Below are positions 53,627 to 64,000 of a stretch of 64,000 nt of DNA, in pieces. Both the position numbers and the translations under genes were made by a program. Numbering within the stretch: position 1 is the stretch's first letter; the number at the start of each line of letters is the position of its first letter. This DNA is from Aulostomus chinensis (Eukaryota > Chordata > Actinopteri > Syngnathiformes > Aulostomidae). The stretch spans positions 23,255,569-23,319,568 of the forward strand of contig JBBMOA010000015.1 of the NCBI GenBank assembly GCA_037954235.1. Direction: 5' to 3'. Under the pieces are notes generated by a model. The model ran no database searches. It was not told the DNA's origin and saw only the letters and a list, made by a program, of their open reading frames with translations.

Positions 53627-55565
53627 AATAAAGAAAAAGAGAAAAGTAAAGCCATTTTTTGTTATTGCCCATCTTTTATCTTCATCTTCTCATCAGATCA
53701 CTGAGGGGTGTGAACAGGTTTTTCCCTTTTCCTTTGATATTTCTGCTTCATCATATGTCATCTTGTTATACAAATTTTTTTTTCAGCCTGAGTGGAAAAA
53801 GCTCTTACTGTGCATACAGGGGCATCATTAAATGTTGATGTGTGTTTAATGAAGGCTTGCATAGCTTTTTTCTCTCCAAGTGCATGGGCAAATTAAGCCA
53901 ACTAATGATCTGCTGTTAACGCTCTGTTTTATTTCCATCCAATTATTTAAACACAGCCAATTAACTTGATGAATTGAACTAATTAATGGTTATTGCTTTT
54001 ATGTGGCTTTTGTGAGTTCAGTTTTGGGTGAAGCTATTGGAACCAAATTTCACTATTCTTCCCAATAATTGTTGCCTCATTCCAGTGCTGATGTGACAAG
54101 AATGAGACTTGTTGCTATGATGAGTCATGGAGGTGTCTGAGCAAGTAGCTTGTCTCCTTGATTTAATTAAGTCTCCTCCATCACAAATAGGTGACTATTA
54201 GTTGATTGGCAGGTGTCAGTAAGATCTAGGATTACTGTGAAACGCATTTCCTGCTTAAGGCATTTGCAGATACATTCCAGGTTTAATGTGCATTCTGCTT
54301 CAGATGGTAAATGAAAACACAGTGCCTAGAGCCCCTGCACTGCCTGATAGGATATTGCCTTTCCAATGAAACTAAATATTGGATTGTTAATATCTACTTG
54401 CATTCTCTTTCCTCGTAACCACCTGCTTGATGTAAGAATAAATTATCTGCCAGCATATTTACAGCAAGGATCTACACTATGAGAAGTAGGCATGTGTGCT
54501 TGTAAATAAACTGAAGAAAGAGAATATTGAATCATACTGCTGGATCTGGATACAATACATGTCCAAGAACTTGACGTGAGGAATTAGTTACCCTCAAGTT
54601 CCATGTCATAGTGATCCAGAAAGAGAGGTGGTATATCAGAAACTGTATTAAGATAGCTCAGATTTCTTTGATATGTAATGTAACAGTGAGCTGTTAGCAA
54701 CTGACCTCCTCAGCCTAAAACTGATAATAACAGTTCTGGGCACAGAGTCATATCCTAATAATACAATACGTACTCAAAGTTCTACTTATTAGGAGATTAA
54801 TTCAATGTGTCACACCAAGAATGTGATTGATAGAAAAAAATGGGTAGATTTTGAAAAAGAATTTTGGCATACATCAATTTTGATGTAATGCATACGGTTC
54901 ATCATTGAGAGGAAGGGTCCTCCATTTTTGAAGAAATGAAAAAAACCTGACACACATCAAAAACCCAATGGGATGTGTTCATGGATAAGGAAAGCAAGAG
55001 ATCTGCACAACAAAGATGTTCAGTTTACAAATTTTATTGTGTTATTTGGAGCTTGTGGCTGCATCGTAAGTGTCGATGTCCCCATCCTGAATGCCCATAG
55101 TTCCACATGATACCCAGATAGTATATACATAAATACAATATATATTAAATATACTACCTTCACTGGACAAGTATTTCAAAGCCTCTCTTCTAATAGATTT
55201 GGTTTCCACCAGAAGCACCATGAGCAAGTCCAGCAGCACAGTGTTCCACCAAGAATAGGAAGCCAGTAAGTGGCAGATAACCATCTTGTCCTTTGGTGAT
55301 CTTTGGCTGCTCTTGATTGGTGCTACCAGCAAGAAAACAGTAGAAGAAGAATTCAAAGTATGTGATTGGTCAACAGACAGGAAGTTGTCATTGTTGATCA
55401 TCAAGCCATTCCTGTGTCTTTAGTTTCCCTAATGATCATTTAACTAAAACTGTTGAAACACTCCCAGTAATGAAATTTATGGTTGCAGTGATAATAATAA
55501 ATTACAGTTACTACACTAAACAAGATGTTTTTAATACCTTAATAACGTAGTCAATTTATCCATAT
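53627..55565. other. No recognisable feature
   Basis: A minus-strand open stretch at 55404-55042 has no domain I recognise. No repeat ends are evident. Confidence 0.4.
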
Positions 55566-55825
55566 TGGGCAGCACAGTGGTGCAGTGGTTAGCACTGTCG
55601 CCTCACAACAAGAAGGTTCCAGGGTCGGTTCTCCCTGTGCCTGCGTGGGTTCTCTCCCGGTACCATGTATGGCTGTGAGTGTGAATGGTTGTCTGTCTAT
55701 ATGTGTTGGCCCTGCGATGGAATGGCGACCTGTCCAGGATGTACCCCGCCTCTCACCTGAAAGCTGCTGGGATAGGCTCCAGCCCCCCGTGACCCTTAAC
55801 AAGACAAGCAGAAGAAAATGGATGG
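55566..55825 (+). repeat. SINE with internal deletion
   Basis: Head GGCAGCACAGTGGTGCAGTG, B-box region lost (AAGGTTCCAGGGTCGGTTCT joins the middle), then the normal 3' body with GGGATAGGCTCCAGCC and a short tail. Confidence 0.8.
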
Positions 55826-56284
55826 AATTATACATATTCTCAATTGCATCTTGCTTTGAGGTAGAAAAGTGACATAGATGAACATTTTGTCACAGTGGCT
55901 CCTGACTAGGGAAAGGTTGAGTACAGGTGATTTAGAGGAGCCTTTGTCTATTAAACTGAGGGGATGTAACCCTAAATCAGGGTAGAATGCCCTCATGAAG
56001 GACAAAGACACTCAAAACAGGCTGATATTAGACTAAATATGGCAGTATGAGACATGTATTCACACGACTGAATATCAAACTCCTCATTAAGGCCTTTGAA
56101 GCCAGGGTACCTGCTGTACATCTCCAGAACAGTCTGTTTTAATACTAGAGTTTCTATCACTTCGTCTGTCGTCAATACTTGTGGTGCTGTGTCGTAGTCA
56201 ACTGGACTGTTTCTGCTGTCTTTCTTCCTCACCATAACAATGCGGGCTGCCAAGGCCAGGAACTTTCAGTTATAATGCCATTTT
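55826..56284. other. No recognisable feature
   Basis: Between the SINE and the gypsy relic; short frames only. Confidence 0.35.
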
Positions 56285-56800
56285 CCAACAAACTAGTCAA
56301 ATATCTCTATCCGAATATCTTTATACATCAGGGGCGGTAAGGGACAGAAGCCTTCTCTAATGGGGGCTGCATCCCCTGTGGAGATGGGTGGCTTCATGGT
56401 GTCCATGCTGGTCTTCCTTGCGTTTCAAAAAAATGCTCCCCTACTTTTGCAACAAAGCTGCCAACTGACCTTGTTCCTCCTGAGCCAGGTCAGGCCGATC
56501 AGCCGGCTTCAACTCTCCGAACGATTGGTCCTCCTGCACCTCATTCTTGACATCTACCAACCTCACCTCCACCATGCCATCAGCATCAGGTGTCAGGCTG
56601 ACATCACGTGCTCCATGAATGTTGGATTTTTCCACCTGAAACAGACAACCCAGCTTTTGGTACTGCCCTATGGAGACAGGGAAATCATGCAAATTGTGGA
56701 GGTGGACGAGAAGTCGGCCTTGTCTTAGCCAACCAGTGTTCGAGCAACAGAAACAGCCCGGGGCTCTGGGAGTGCTGTCATAGGTTGAAAAGCATTGCCT
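56285..56800 (-). pseudogene. Ty3/gypsy pol relic upstream of RT
   Basis: Read leftwards: a piece before the reverse transcriptase with NLHDFPVSIGQYQKLGCLFQ, VEKSNIHGARDVSLTPDAD, then PDLAQEEQGQLAALLQK and, after a frameshift, TGDAAPIREGFCPLPPLM, the stretch that introduces RT in fish gypsy elements. The RT itself is not present to the left. Orientation matches the gag-like fragment at 57380-57660. Confidence 0.62.
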
Positions 56801-57379
56801 TTTGGGTTTTATTAGTATGATCAGGTAACCCCATATTTGGTCAAACGGTTTGTTTATTATTGTATTGCTGTGCACTATGAAGTGATGGACAAGATTTTTT
56901 ATTGATGCTTTGCGCAACTATTATCATTGTGTGCTGTGGAAGTGTTGGACTGGTTTCCTTGTGATCATAAACTGTAAACAAAGGTAAATGTTGCTGCAGA
57001 CGAACGCACCTGAACACAGTGATTGCAATCACCAGTTGTTCCTCCCACTCCCAAAACGAAGATGCCAGATATCTGTGGGGAAGATGGACTGTGCAGACAG
57101 GTTGCTGCTATCTCCTCCTGCTGCAGCTGCTGGCTCCTTGGTCACGACCGGACTCACGCGCACTGACTCCCTGGCTTGGTGGTGCTGACCTCCACACTCT
57201 GTTGTATCAACACCCACTACTTCTCACGGAGGGTATCCGGCCTTGTTGACGGCAGGGCAGCTGGAGTGGTGGCATGATTACATTGATGGACATTCACATT
57301 ATCATTTAAAGGTAAGTGACTAAACTTAGAGGCCAGGTTGGCTTTGAATTTGCCGGCAGGGGGACAGGCTGGGCACTGA

Positions 57380-57660
57380 TTTTACTCTTCCCCCTTCGAC
57401 AGAGGCAGGCGGCAGCACGGAGGTCCTGTCACTGGATGTACGGATAGGACTTTGGTGTATAGAGCCCTGCTGGTGTGCCCCATGGTGCCAAGGAAAACAC
57501 AGGGTGTTATACTGGACTGGACTGTCTGGTATCCCAAACTTTGCTGCTGAAATGACTGCCTTGACTGGGGCTCCATCTGGGCCAAGTTGCTGCAGTCTGC
57601 AGTGGAGCTCCCTTAGCCTGACAACATATGATTGTACAGGTTCATCAATCAGAATTGGAA
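57380..57660 (-). pseudogene. Possible gypsy gag fragment
   Basis: One minus frame reads EPVQSYVVRLRELHCRLQQ from about 57633, reminiscent of the gag stretch that precedes the zinc knuckle, then continues with no stop in another frame to 57382. It lies upstream of the pol relic in the expected order. The match is by eye and weak. Confidence 0.35.
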
Positions 57661-58010
57661 TGCTTTAGTGTCATCGCACTCACGGTACAACAGATTTAAA
57701 AAGACAACTCTCTGATTAAAATATAAGGATAGAATAAAAAAGATAAGTAAAAATAATGTGTATATATGTACACAGACAAAAAACAGCCAGTAAGAGGTGG
57801 GATGAATAAATACTGGCTATTGCACTGTTGGTAAATATATTGCACTATGCACTAGCACTGAAATGTGTTCAGTGCCTGTATTGCACTGGGGTAAAACAAG
57901 TTAATGAATCTGGAGGTGCGGGCCTGGAGGGATTGGTACCTCTTTCCTGAGGGCAACAGTGGCCAGCATCTATAAAACTGTGCTCTAACCATCACCAATG
58001 GGGTCTGCCC
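57640..58010. repeat. Possible LINE 3'-UTR-type repeat
   Basis: GAATGCTTTAGTGTCATCGC, then TATTGCACT repeats, CTGGAGGTGCGGGCCTGGAG and TACCTCTTTCCTGAGGGC. The blocks and order are typical of a fish dispersed repeat; I cannot place the family. Confidence 0.4.
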
Positions 58011-60143
58011 ATATAAAGACCATCAAGCGCTGCAAAGATTTTTTTACAGTTGTGTTACAACTTTCCTCCTCTCATACACTGATTTGCCTCTTTTTTTCTT
58101 CTGTTAATGCCCCCATTAAAACAACCACTATCTGCTGTTTAGTCTGAACATATTGCACCAGCCCCTGTAACTATTCTTTCCAATCCCCGTATTTGAGCTC
58201 CAAAGTTGGGCCCCCACACTTTGGTACCGATGGTGCACCCGAGGATACAGGCATCATCATCATCACTTTTGAAACCTGAATAAGAGATAACCAACAGATA
58301 AGACCAGATATAAAACAGTCTCCCTCCTCTACACTTGTGGTCCACACAGTCCGATACTCAATCTGCGCTCCTCCTGGGGAATAACGTCAGGTGTGGGTGC
58401 TCTCCTTCTGTAGTGGAGGGCTCCTGGCTGTCTGGCTGTTCCCTTCGGTCCTCTGTCCTCTGCCCCTGCTCTGCTTCACTGCCTCTGCAAATGCAAAGAA
58501 TGGTTACACCCACTCTCACCAGCACCTGTGGTTCCTTGTGTTAATTAGGCGACTGCTGCCGTGTCAAGTTCAAAGCGGAACCCTAACCCTGACCCTTAGG
58601 AAAAAAGAAACACTTCATGCAATTGAACTTAAATCTCCAATAAGTAACCAAGCCCTGTAAAAAGCACAAAACACACCATGCAATATAACACAAAACAAAA
58701 TGACATGCAACATTCCATAAACATAATCAAAACACCGGAAAGCAAACGCAATCACAAAACATGCAACATTAAAACTCACCCCATCATACATCTATCTTTC
58801 TTTTAACATATGATGATTTTTATTTTACCCCTCATTCACATCATTATTAAACTGCTACTGTCTATCGATGGCCAGCTATCTCTATACACATTCTCTGTTC
58901 TGCAGTGATTGTTTTTCTGTCCAAATAAGAGCAAAGGATCATTTTGCTTACTTTGACATGTTACATCAAGAAGGCTTGAAAGGCAAATGAGATGACAGCT
59001 CTTTGGATGTACTTATGTATTTATCACCTGGTTTTAAAAAATATTGTTCCATGAAAATGCCTGAAGCCAACCCCGAATCCCAGTTACCCAAAGAAATTTG
59101 TGCACCTGCCAGCATTTAGGCAGATGCTTGAAGAGCAGAATGAACAAAATCACTCAGGAAATTATCCAGTTTAAGTTAATGAGGCAAAGGAGGAGCTTAT
59201 TTTCATACCCTCGAGACAAATGGGAATATACGGAAATCATTCATTCATTCCTTGAAGACTGAGGTTGTATGTTATTGAGCTGCACATCATCACACACATA
59301 GTAATGAGATCTGCTACTCTTTAATGGAGAAAATCAGTTATCCCTGATAATACATTATATAGGTATTTGCACTGAAATGTAAATGGCACAGTGGGAAGTT
59401 GTCTGTCTTTTTGTGAGTGTGGACGCTCAAGTGTTTAAAAACTCAGGAGTTTATATGAATGCTTTGCTTGTCATCAGTACTGCCAGCTGGTGTGCTGCCA
59501 TGCTATCCATTCTCCCTCAAGCAACTTCAGTTTCAATTCCAGCACAACAGCGCCATCCAGTGGTATATAAAAAAACAATAAAAAGAAAGACTTACATAGA
59601 CACAGGTTATGGAAATGCTCAAAATCTATCAAACCAGACTTGGTTTCTGTCCCTCCATGATGTGGTCAAATTGTGACGCATCACACCAACATCTGAAAAA
59701 CTGACCTCATTATTGATATTAATATTGATATTCATTAACAAAGATAAATGTCATACCTGTTACTTGATCACCATCTCCAGCCTGAGCTGAAACACTTGGT
59801 TTCATTTTCAAAGTGAGAAATATTTCATTGACTGGGATCATTTGCCTGATAACCATGAACCAGAGCGCACTGAAGAGTTAGTTGGTGGAGGCAGAAACAC
59901 ACTGCCTGTAGTCCCAGGTCTCCACAACAGCAGTCAGCTGTTCGTGGAGTGTCTGTAACCCAGAGACCATCGAGTGGGTCATACAGGCTCCATCCGCTCT
60001 ACCAAAGCCTACCTTCTAGCCTGCAGACTATGTCTAATAAAGCAAGAAATCCCTGTCTGTTCTTAATACAATTATCTGATCAAACACACATTCAACATCA
60101 AGAAAGTACTGGAAAATGTAAACGTGGTATTTTTACAGAGGGT
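58011..60143. other. No recognisable gene
   Basis: AT-rich with short frames only. CAGCGCCATCCAGTGGT at 59546-59562 is a short motif found at many fish repeat edges. Confidence 0.4.
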
Positions 60144-60534
60144 GGCACAGTGGTGCGGTGGTCAGCACTGTCGCTTCAAAGCAAGAAGGTTCCAGGTTTG
60201 AACCCCGGCTCGGGCACGCAGACTGTGTGAGTCTCCATGTTCTCCCTGTTCCTGCTGGGTTCTCTCTGGTACTCCAGCTTCCTCCCACAGTCCAAAGACA
60301 TCAAGAGGGGACCAGGTTAATCCAGACTCTAAATTGACCGTAGGCGTGGCTGGGAGAACCAATGGTTGTCTGTCGATATGTGTTGGCCCTGCCATGGACT
60401 GGTGACCTGTCCAGGGTGAACCCCACCTCTCGCCCAAAAGTTGCTGGGATAGGCTCCTGCCCCCCCCCCCCCCGACCCTTCTCTTGACAGTATAAGCGGA
60501 GGAAAATGGATGGATGGATGGATGGATGGATGGT
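60144..60534 (+). repeat. tRNA-headed SINE (full length)
   Basis: Head GGCACAGTGGTGCGGTGGTC, B-box GGTTTGAACCCC, 14-C run at 60460-60473 and tail (GGAT)7, the longest tail in the window. Confidence 0.88.
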
Positions 60535-60960
60535 ATTTTTACAGTAATACATTAGAAGGGTGGAGCTTCAGTGGTGCTCATGAATCAGATTCAATTTTTC
60601 CTATGTGCTTATATTCAACCTGTATCTTTAACATGCGCGATAACATTGACTAAAGGCCTTTTAACTAAATTTCACAATCATAAAGCAAAAGAAAAGAACA
60701 CTTAAATGTTGGACTATCACAAATCCAGAAGAAACTGTGAGCTCCTTCAAAACCAGGCTACGCAATTATTGTTTATAAAGGACGAATAAATGTTATAAAT
60801 GCTGTCAGATTAACTGCAACAATTTATCATTTACCTTTGGTGAGACAGGGGCTCATAATAAAACATGTACACAGCACAGGAGCAGTTGGTCACCAGTCAG
60901 CTGCATTCTTGGTTTTGAGGGAGGGCAGAGGGGAGGGGCCCTGCCTGGACAGACTGCAAA
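60535..60960. other. No recognisable feature
   Basis: Nothing seen between the SINE and the AC microsatellite. Confidence 0.4.
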
Positions 60961-60965
60961 TGCAA

Positions 60966-60981
60966 AACACAAACACACACA

Positions 60982-61020
<39 letters not shown>
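60966..61020 (+). repeat. (AC)n microsatellite
   Basis: About 25 AC units, one AG interruption near the left end. Confidence 0.95.
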
Positions 61021-61024
<4 letters not shown>

Positions 61025-61660
61025 AGTAAACAAGTGTGCCGGTGCTTGTTTTTCCAGGGCTGTGCTTGGAGAGGAGAATGTTTGGGTGAGTGGACAAACT
61101 TTTGTGCAAAGGCCTGCTGTTGGGTCAAACTGTGGTTATGACCTCTGTCAGGACAGATGGGCGAGATGTCTGAGAACACAACAACAGTAGACAACTGAGA
61201 AAAGAGACAATACCAAGAGGTCTCTCCAAACTCTGAATGTTCAGTTTCTTTTTGGGGGGGGGGGGGGGTCCTTATTACATTCAGTTATACAGACACAATG
61301 TAGCTACTTCAGCCCTTTACTGTGAGGCAAACATTTGTCCTACTTCAGTCCTTGAATCTTTCCAGTGAGCAGTTTTCCCTCTTTACATTAAGAGCAAATA
61401 CACAAATTAATTAAAAGAAAGCATCATTTTTGGGTGGGAACATTTAACAATAACTATCATTCAAGTTTTGTTGACATGTAATGAAGAAAATATTTAACTT
61501 TAATTATAATACATTCATGAATCAAATAGGTGAATGCCTACTAATTTCATGCATTAGGAATTTCCTCATTTGTTGTAAATGTGTAAATTGTTGCTGATGG
61601 CATTGATCACGCACACTCTTCCTCAAAAAGAATAACAAAAACTCCCACTTTTATACTAAA
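61021..61660. other. G-tract, otherwise nothing
   Basis: A 15-G run at 61254-61268; no gene or element recognised. Confidence 0.5.
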
Positions 61661-61835
61661 TGGATGATATGGGGGGGGCAGGAGCCTATCCCAGCAGCTT
61701 TAGGGCGGAGAGAACCCACGCAGGCACAGGGAGAACATGCAGACTCCGCACAGAAAGACCCCGTGCTCCAGCCAGGACTCGAACCCAGAACCTTCTTGGT
61801 GTGAGGAGACACCACAGCACCACCGTGCCGGCCTC
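61661..61835 (-). repeat. SINE with internal deletion
   Basis: Tail and 3' body (GGAGCCTATCCCAGCAGC) joined directly to the head-proximal part (GAGAGAACCCACGCAGGCAC ... CACCGTGCCGGCC); about 200 bases of the middle are missing. Confidence 0.8.
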
Positions 61836-62069
61836 CACCAAACAATAATCAAAAAAAGTACAGAAGGTAACATCATGGTTAAAAAAAAGGGGGGGGAAGA
61901 GAAAATAAAAAAGGGAAACACTTGTCAGTTCAAAAGTATTATCTGATTGGCAGAATTTTTTGAACCATTATTTCTCAGGTTATTGTAGCCTTACTGTAAT
62001 GGAAGGAAATGACAAGACCCCTCTGGGGTGGCTACGAGGTTCATCTCACTGCAGTTTAAGAGGACAAAT

Positions 62070-62118
62070 GCATACAGAGGCGACAGTGCTAACCACTGCA
62101 CCGCCATGCTGCCCCATT
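62070..62118 (-). repeat. SINE head fragment
   Basis: GGGGCAGCATGGCGGTGCAG and TTAGCACTGTCGCCTC on the minus strand, cut off directly after the tRNA-like start. Confidence 0.75.
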
Positions 62119-62847
62119 AATATACATTCAAATCCAATTCAGCCCAAAGACAACTGTTCCAAAGACTTTCTCATTTAGGGAGGGTTTCTTCACCCCCCCC
62201 CCCCCCATCTCACTACACGCTGGGATTGGCTGATTGGCCTGTTTCAAATGAGCCATGACTGTACAGTCCAACAGACTTTCATTGTTCTTGTTGATATTTC
62301 AACATAGGTCTGAGAGCTGCTCCCACAGAACACCACAGAGACTTGAGAGTGTGTATGTTGTTTTCTCACTATTAATCTTAAATGCAAACAGTTCAACACA
62401 TCAATCTCCCAGATACCACCTATCTGCTACCTGGGGTCTATTTATGCAGACAAAAGCTTCCCTCCTACTCCCAAGAGTAAACAATTCATCACCAAAGAGA
62501 ATGTGTCACATGCCACTTCTTACTTACCTGCTGTGACAAATGATGTCCACATGTTAAGTATGTTGGTTAGCAGCACTTCATTTTGTAGGCTTCAACCAGT
62601 CATCCTAAGAAACATATACAAAGGACACAAATATATAAGTTACTTTTCATTTAGGAAGCTTATTAGCATAGCAAACAATTCAATAAAAAATGCTTAAAAG
62701 TAGACAAGGCTACTTCATCATACTAAAATGTTATTTGGTGTTAAAAGCCCAAGTGGATCGTTGAGTTTTGATGTAGGTGAGCGTTGGTTCAGTTGATTTG
62801 AAGGAGCAAGACTGTTTCTTGCCATGAAATAATTAACGTCAATCCAC
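62119..62847. other. C-tract, otherwise nothing
   Basis: A 14-C run at 62193-62206; no gene or element recognised. Confidence 0.45.
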
Positions 62848-63209
62848 AGTGGTGCAGTGGTCAGCACTTTCGCCTCGCACCAAGAAGGTTGTGGGTTCAA
62901 GCCCCAGCTTGGGCCACGGGGTCCTTCTGTACTATGCATGTTCTCCCTGTGCCTGCGTGGGTTCTCTCTGGTACTCCAGCTTCCTCCACAGTCCAAAGAC
63001 ATCAAGAGGGGACCAGGTTAATCCAGACTCTAAATTGACCGTAGGCGTGGCTGGGAGAGCCAATGGTTGTCTGTCTCTCTATGTTGGCCCTGTGATGGAC
63101 TGGCGACCTGTCCAGGTTGAACCCTGCCTCTCACTTGAAAGCCGCTGAGATAGGCTCCACCCCCTGTGACCCTTAACAGGAGAAGTGGAAGAAGATGGAT
63201 GGATGGACA
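62848..63209 (+). repeat. tRNA-headed SINE (full length)
   Basis: Head CCACAGTGGTGCAGTGGTCA, B-box GGGTTCAAGCCCC, body GGCGACCTGTCCAGG and tail AGATGGATGGATGG. Confidence 0.87.
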
Positions 63210-63388
63210 CGAGCAACATTTGTTGATCTTAATTATTAAGAGCATTTTCAGTAGTTACTACATCACCATCACATCCTAATTTATTAACTTTTCATTTACA
63301 AGGCTAATCTTATATTTAGGATTTGTGAGCATCTCAGGTGATAATCATTTAAGCATAGGAAATGTATTTTTAATATTAAGATCTCTAA

Positions 63389-63932
63389 GGCAAGAAACAG
63401 TGGACTGTCCACCTGAAGTAGGGAATGAGTCCTCACCCAAGGTGAAAGAGTTCAATTATCTCGAAGTCCTGATCTTGGAGTGTGAAATGGGCTGGAGAAA
63501 CACAGCATTGGGAGCAGTTTGAAATAAAATATGGCTCATGACCAAAAGAACGCTATTTTGAGTACAAATGGCAGCCTGTGTTTCTTCAGTAGGTGAGAAG
63601 CTCAGTCATCCACGAGGGACTCATGGTGGAGCCGCTGCCCCTTTGAGTCAAAAAGAAGCCAAGTGAGGAGGTTCAGGCGTCTTGTCAGGATGGCACCTGG
63701 GTGGCTCCCTGGGATGTTTTCCAGTTACATCCAGGTGGGAGGACATCACGGGGAAGGCTGAGGATCAGGTGGAGGGACCGCACCTGAATGCTGGCCTAGG
63801 AACACTTCAGGATCCCCAAGTCAGAGCTGGTCAGTGTGACCTGGGACAGGGAAGCTGGGGGTTCTTGGCTGGAGCTGCTACGTCTACGAGCCGACTTTGG
63901 ATAAATGGTTAGGATGGACGGATGGATTTGTA
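63389..63932 (+). pseudogene. LINE 3' end, same family as 35745-37240
   Basis: The start reads RQETVDCPPEVGN and KVKEFNYLEVL, matching KTVDCPLRVGAEVLPQAEEF in the other relic. Then GCFPVTSRWEDITGKAEDQ and HLNAGLGTLQDPQVRAGQ correspond to the far C-terminus of this LINE family, and the 3' end is a short GATAAATGG...GGATGGACGGATGG tail. Parts between are deleted. The reading frame is broken. Confidence 0.72.
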
Positions 63933-64000
63933 AGGCCTAAAATACCAGGCTGGGTTTGAAGCCACCACAGCAGAATGAAGGGCATGTGAAAGCCAAAGTG

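Noticed and set aside
55042..55404. 120-codon minus-strand frame
   Set aside because: No domain recognised, no repeat ends, and no support from splice or promoter signals.
1..57660. Idea that the integrase at 1-900 and the gag-pol relic at 56-57 kb are one gypsy element
   Set aside because: Both are on the minus strand, but gag-pol lies 56 kb away with many unrelated insertions and a complete gene between; separate copies are far more likely.
59546..59562. CTCF-like motif CAGCGCCATCCAGTGGT (and GCGCCACCTAGGGA near 42346)
   Set aside because: Several core positions differ from the CTCF consensus, and the motif is common at fish repeat edges; not strong enough to call a binding site.

Overview
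The window reads as teleost fish nuclear DNA from a repeat-dense region. The evidence is the set of repeats: many copies of a tRNA-headed SINE with a (GGAT)n tail, ZBED-type hAT elements, PIF/Harbinger, Crypton, Ty3/gypsy and several non-LTR retrotransposon families, all of kinds common in ray-finned fish. Coding density is very low, and introns have vertebrate-type GT-AG borders.

Only one gene looks intact: a ten-exon HIPK-like protein kinase on the + strand at 37482-40535 (532 residues predicted). Its catalytic motifs are complete, and it has a basic C-terminal tail encoded by two exons that look duplicated. Everything else that codes is mobile-element debris.

Layout. 1-900: Ty3/gypsy integrase relic, minus strand. 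960-8630: a diverged duplicated unit carrying several 5S rRNA-like segments, interrupted by SINEs, a Harbinger-derived element with TAA duplications (4566-5174) and a solo-LTR-like element (5465-6138). 8749-10995: an element with CACTG...CAGTG ends holding a broken SAMD3-like gene. 12389-13110: LINE RT relic. 13-19 kb: little beyond microsatellites. 19.2-20.0 kb: L1-like relic. 21.8-23.5 kb: two more LINE relics. 24.5-25.7 kb: LTR-like pieces. 27874-34684: a second element of the SAMD3-like family, split by a 3.5-kb hAT with a perfect 8-bp target duplication. 35.5-37.2 kb: LINE relic directly upstream of the kinase gene. 41.8-45.5 kb: a third SAMD3-like locus, hosting an unclassified dispersed element and a 753-bp hAT derivative, also with a perfect 8-bp duplication. 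46.4-46.9 kb: Harbinger-like transposase relic. 48.1 kb: foldback element. 48.8-49.8 kb: Crypton (DUF3504-type) relic. 51-64 kb: SINEs, a gypsy gag-pol relic and a LINE 3' end.

The most interesting signal is the recurring SAMD3-like gene, a multi-exon gene with a C2H2-like N-terminus that is common in fish genomes. It occurs here three times as parts of one family. One copy sits between short terminal inverted repeats with a TA duplication, and two copies have been entered by hAT elements. Boundaries and family names come from reading alone; no alignment or database search was run.
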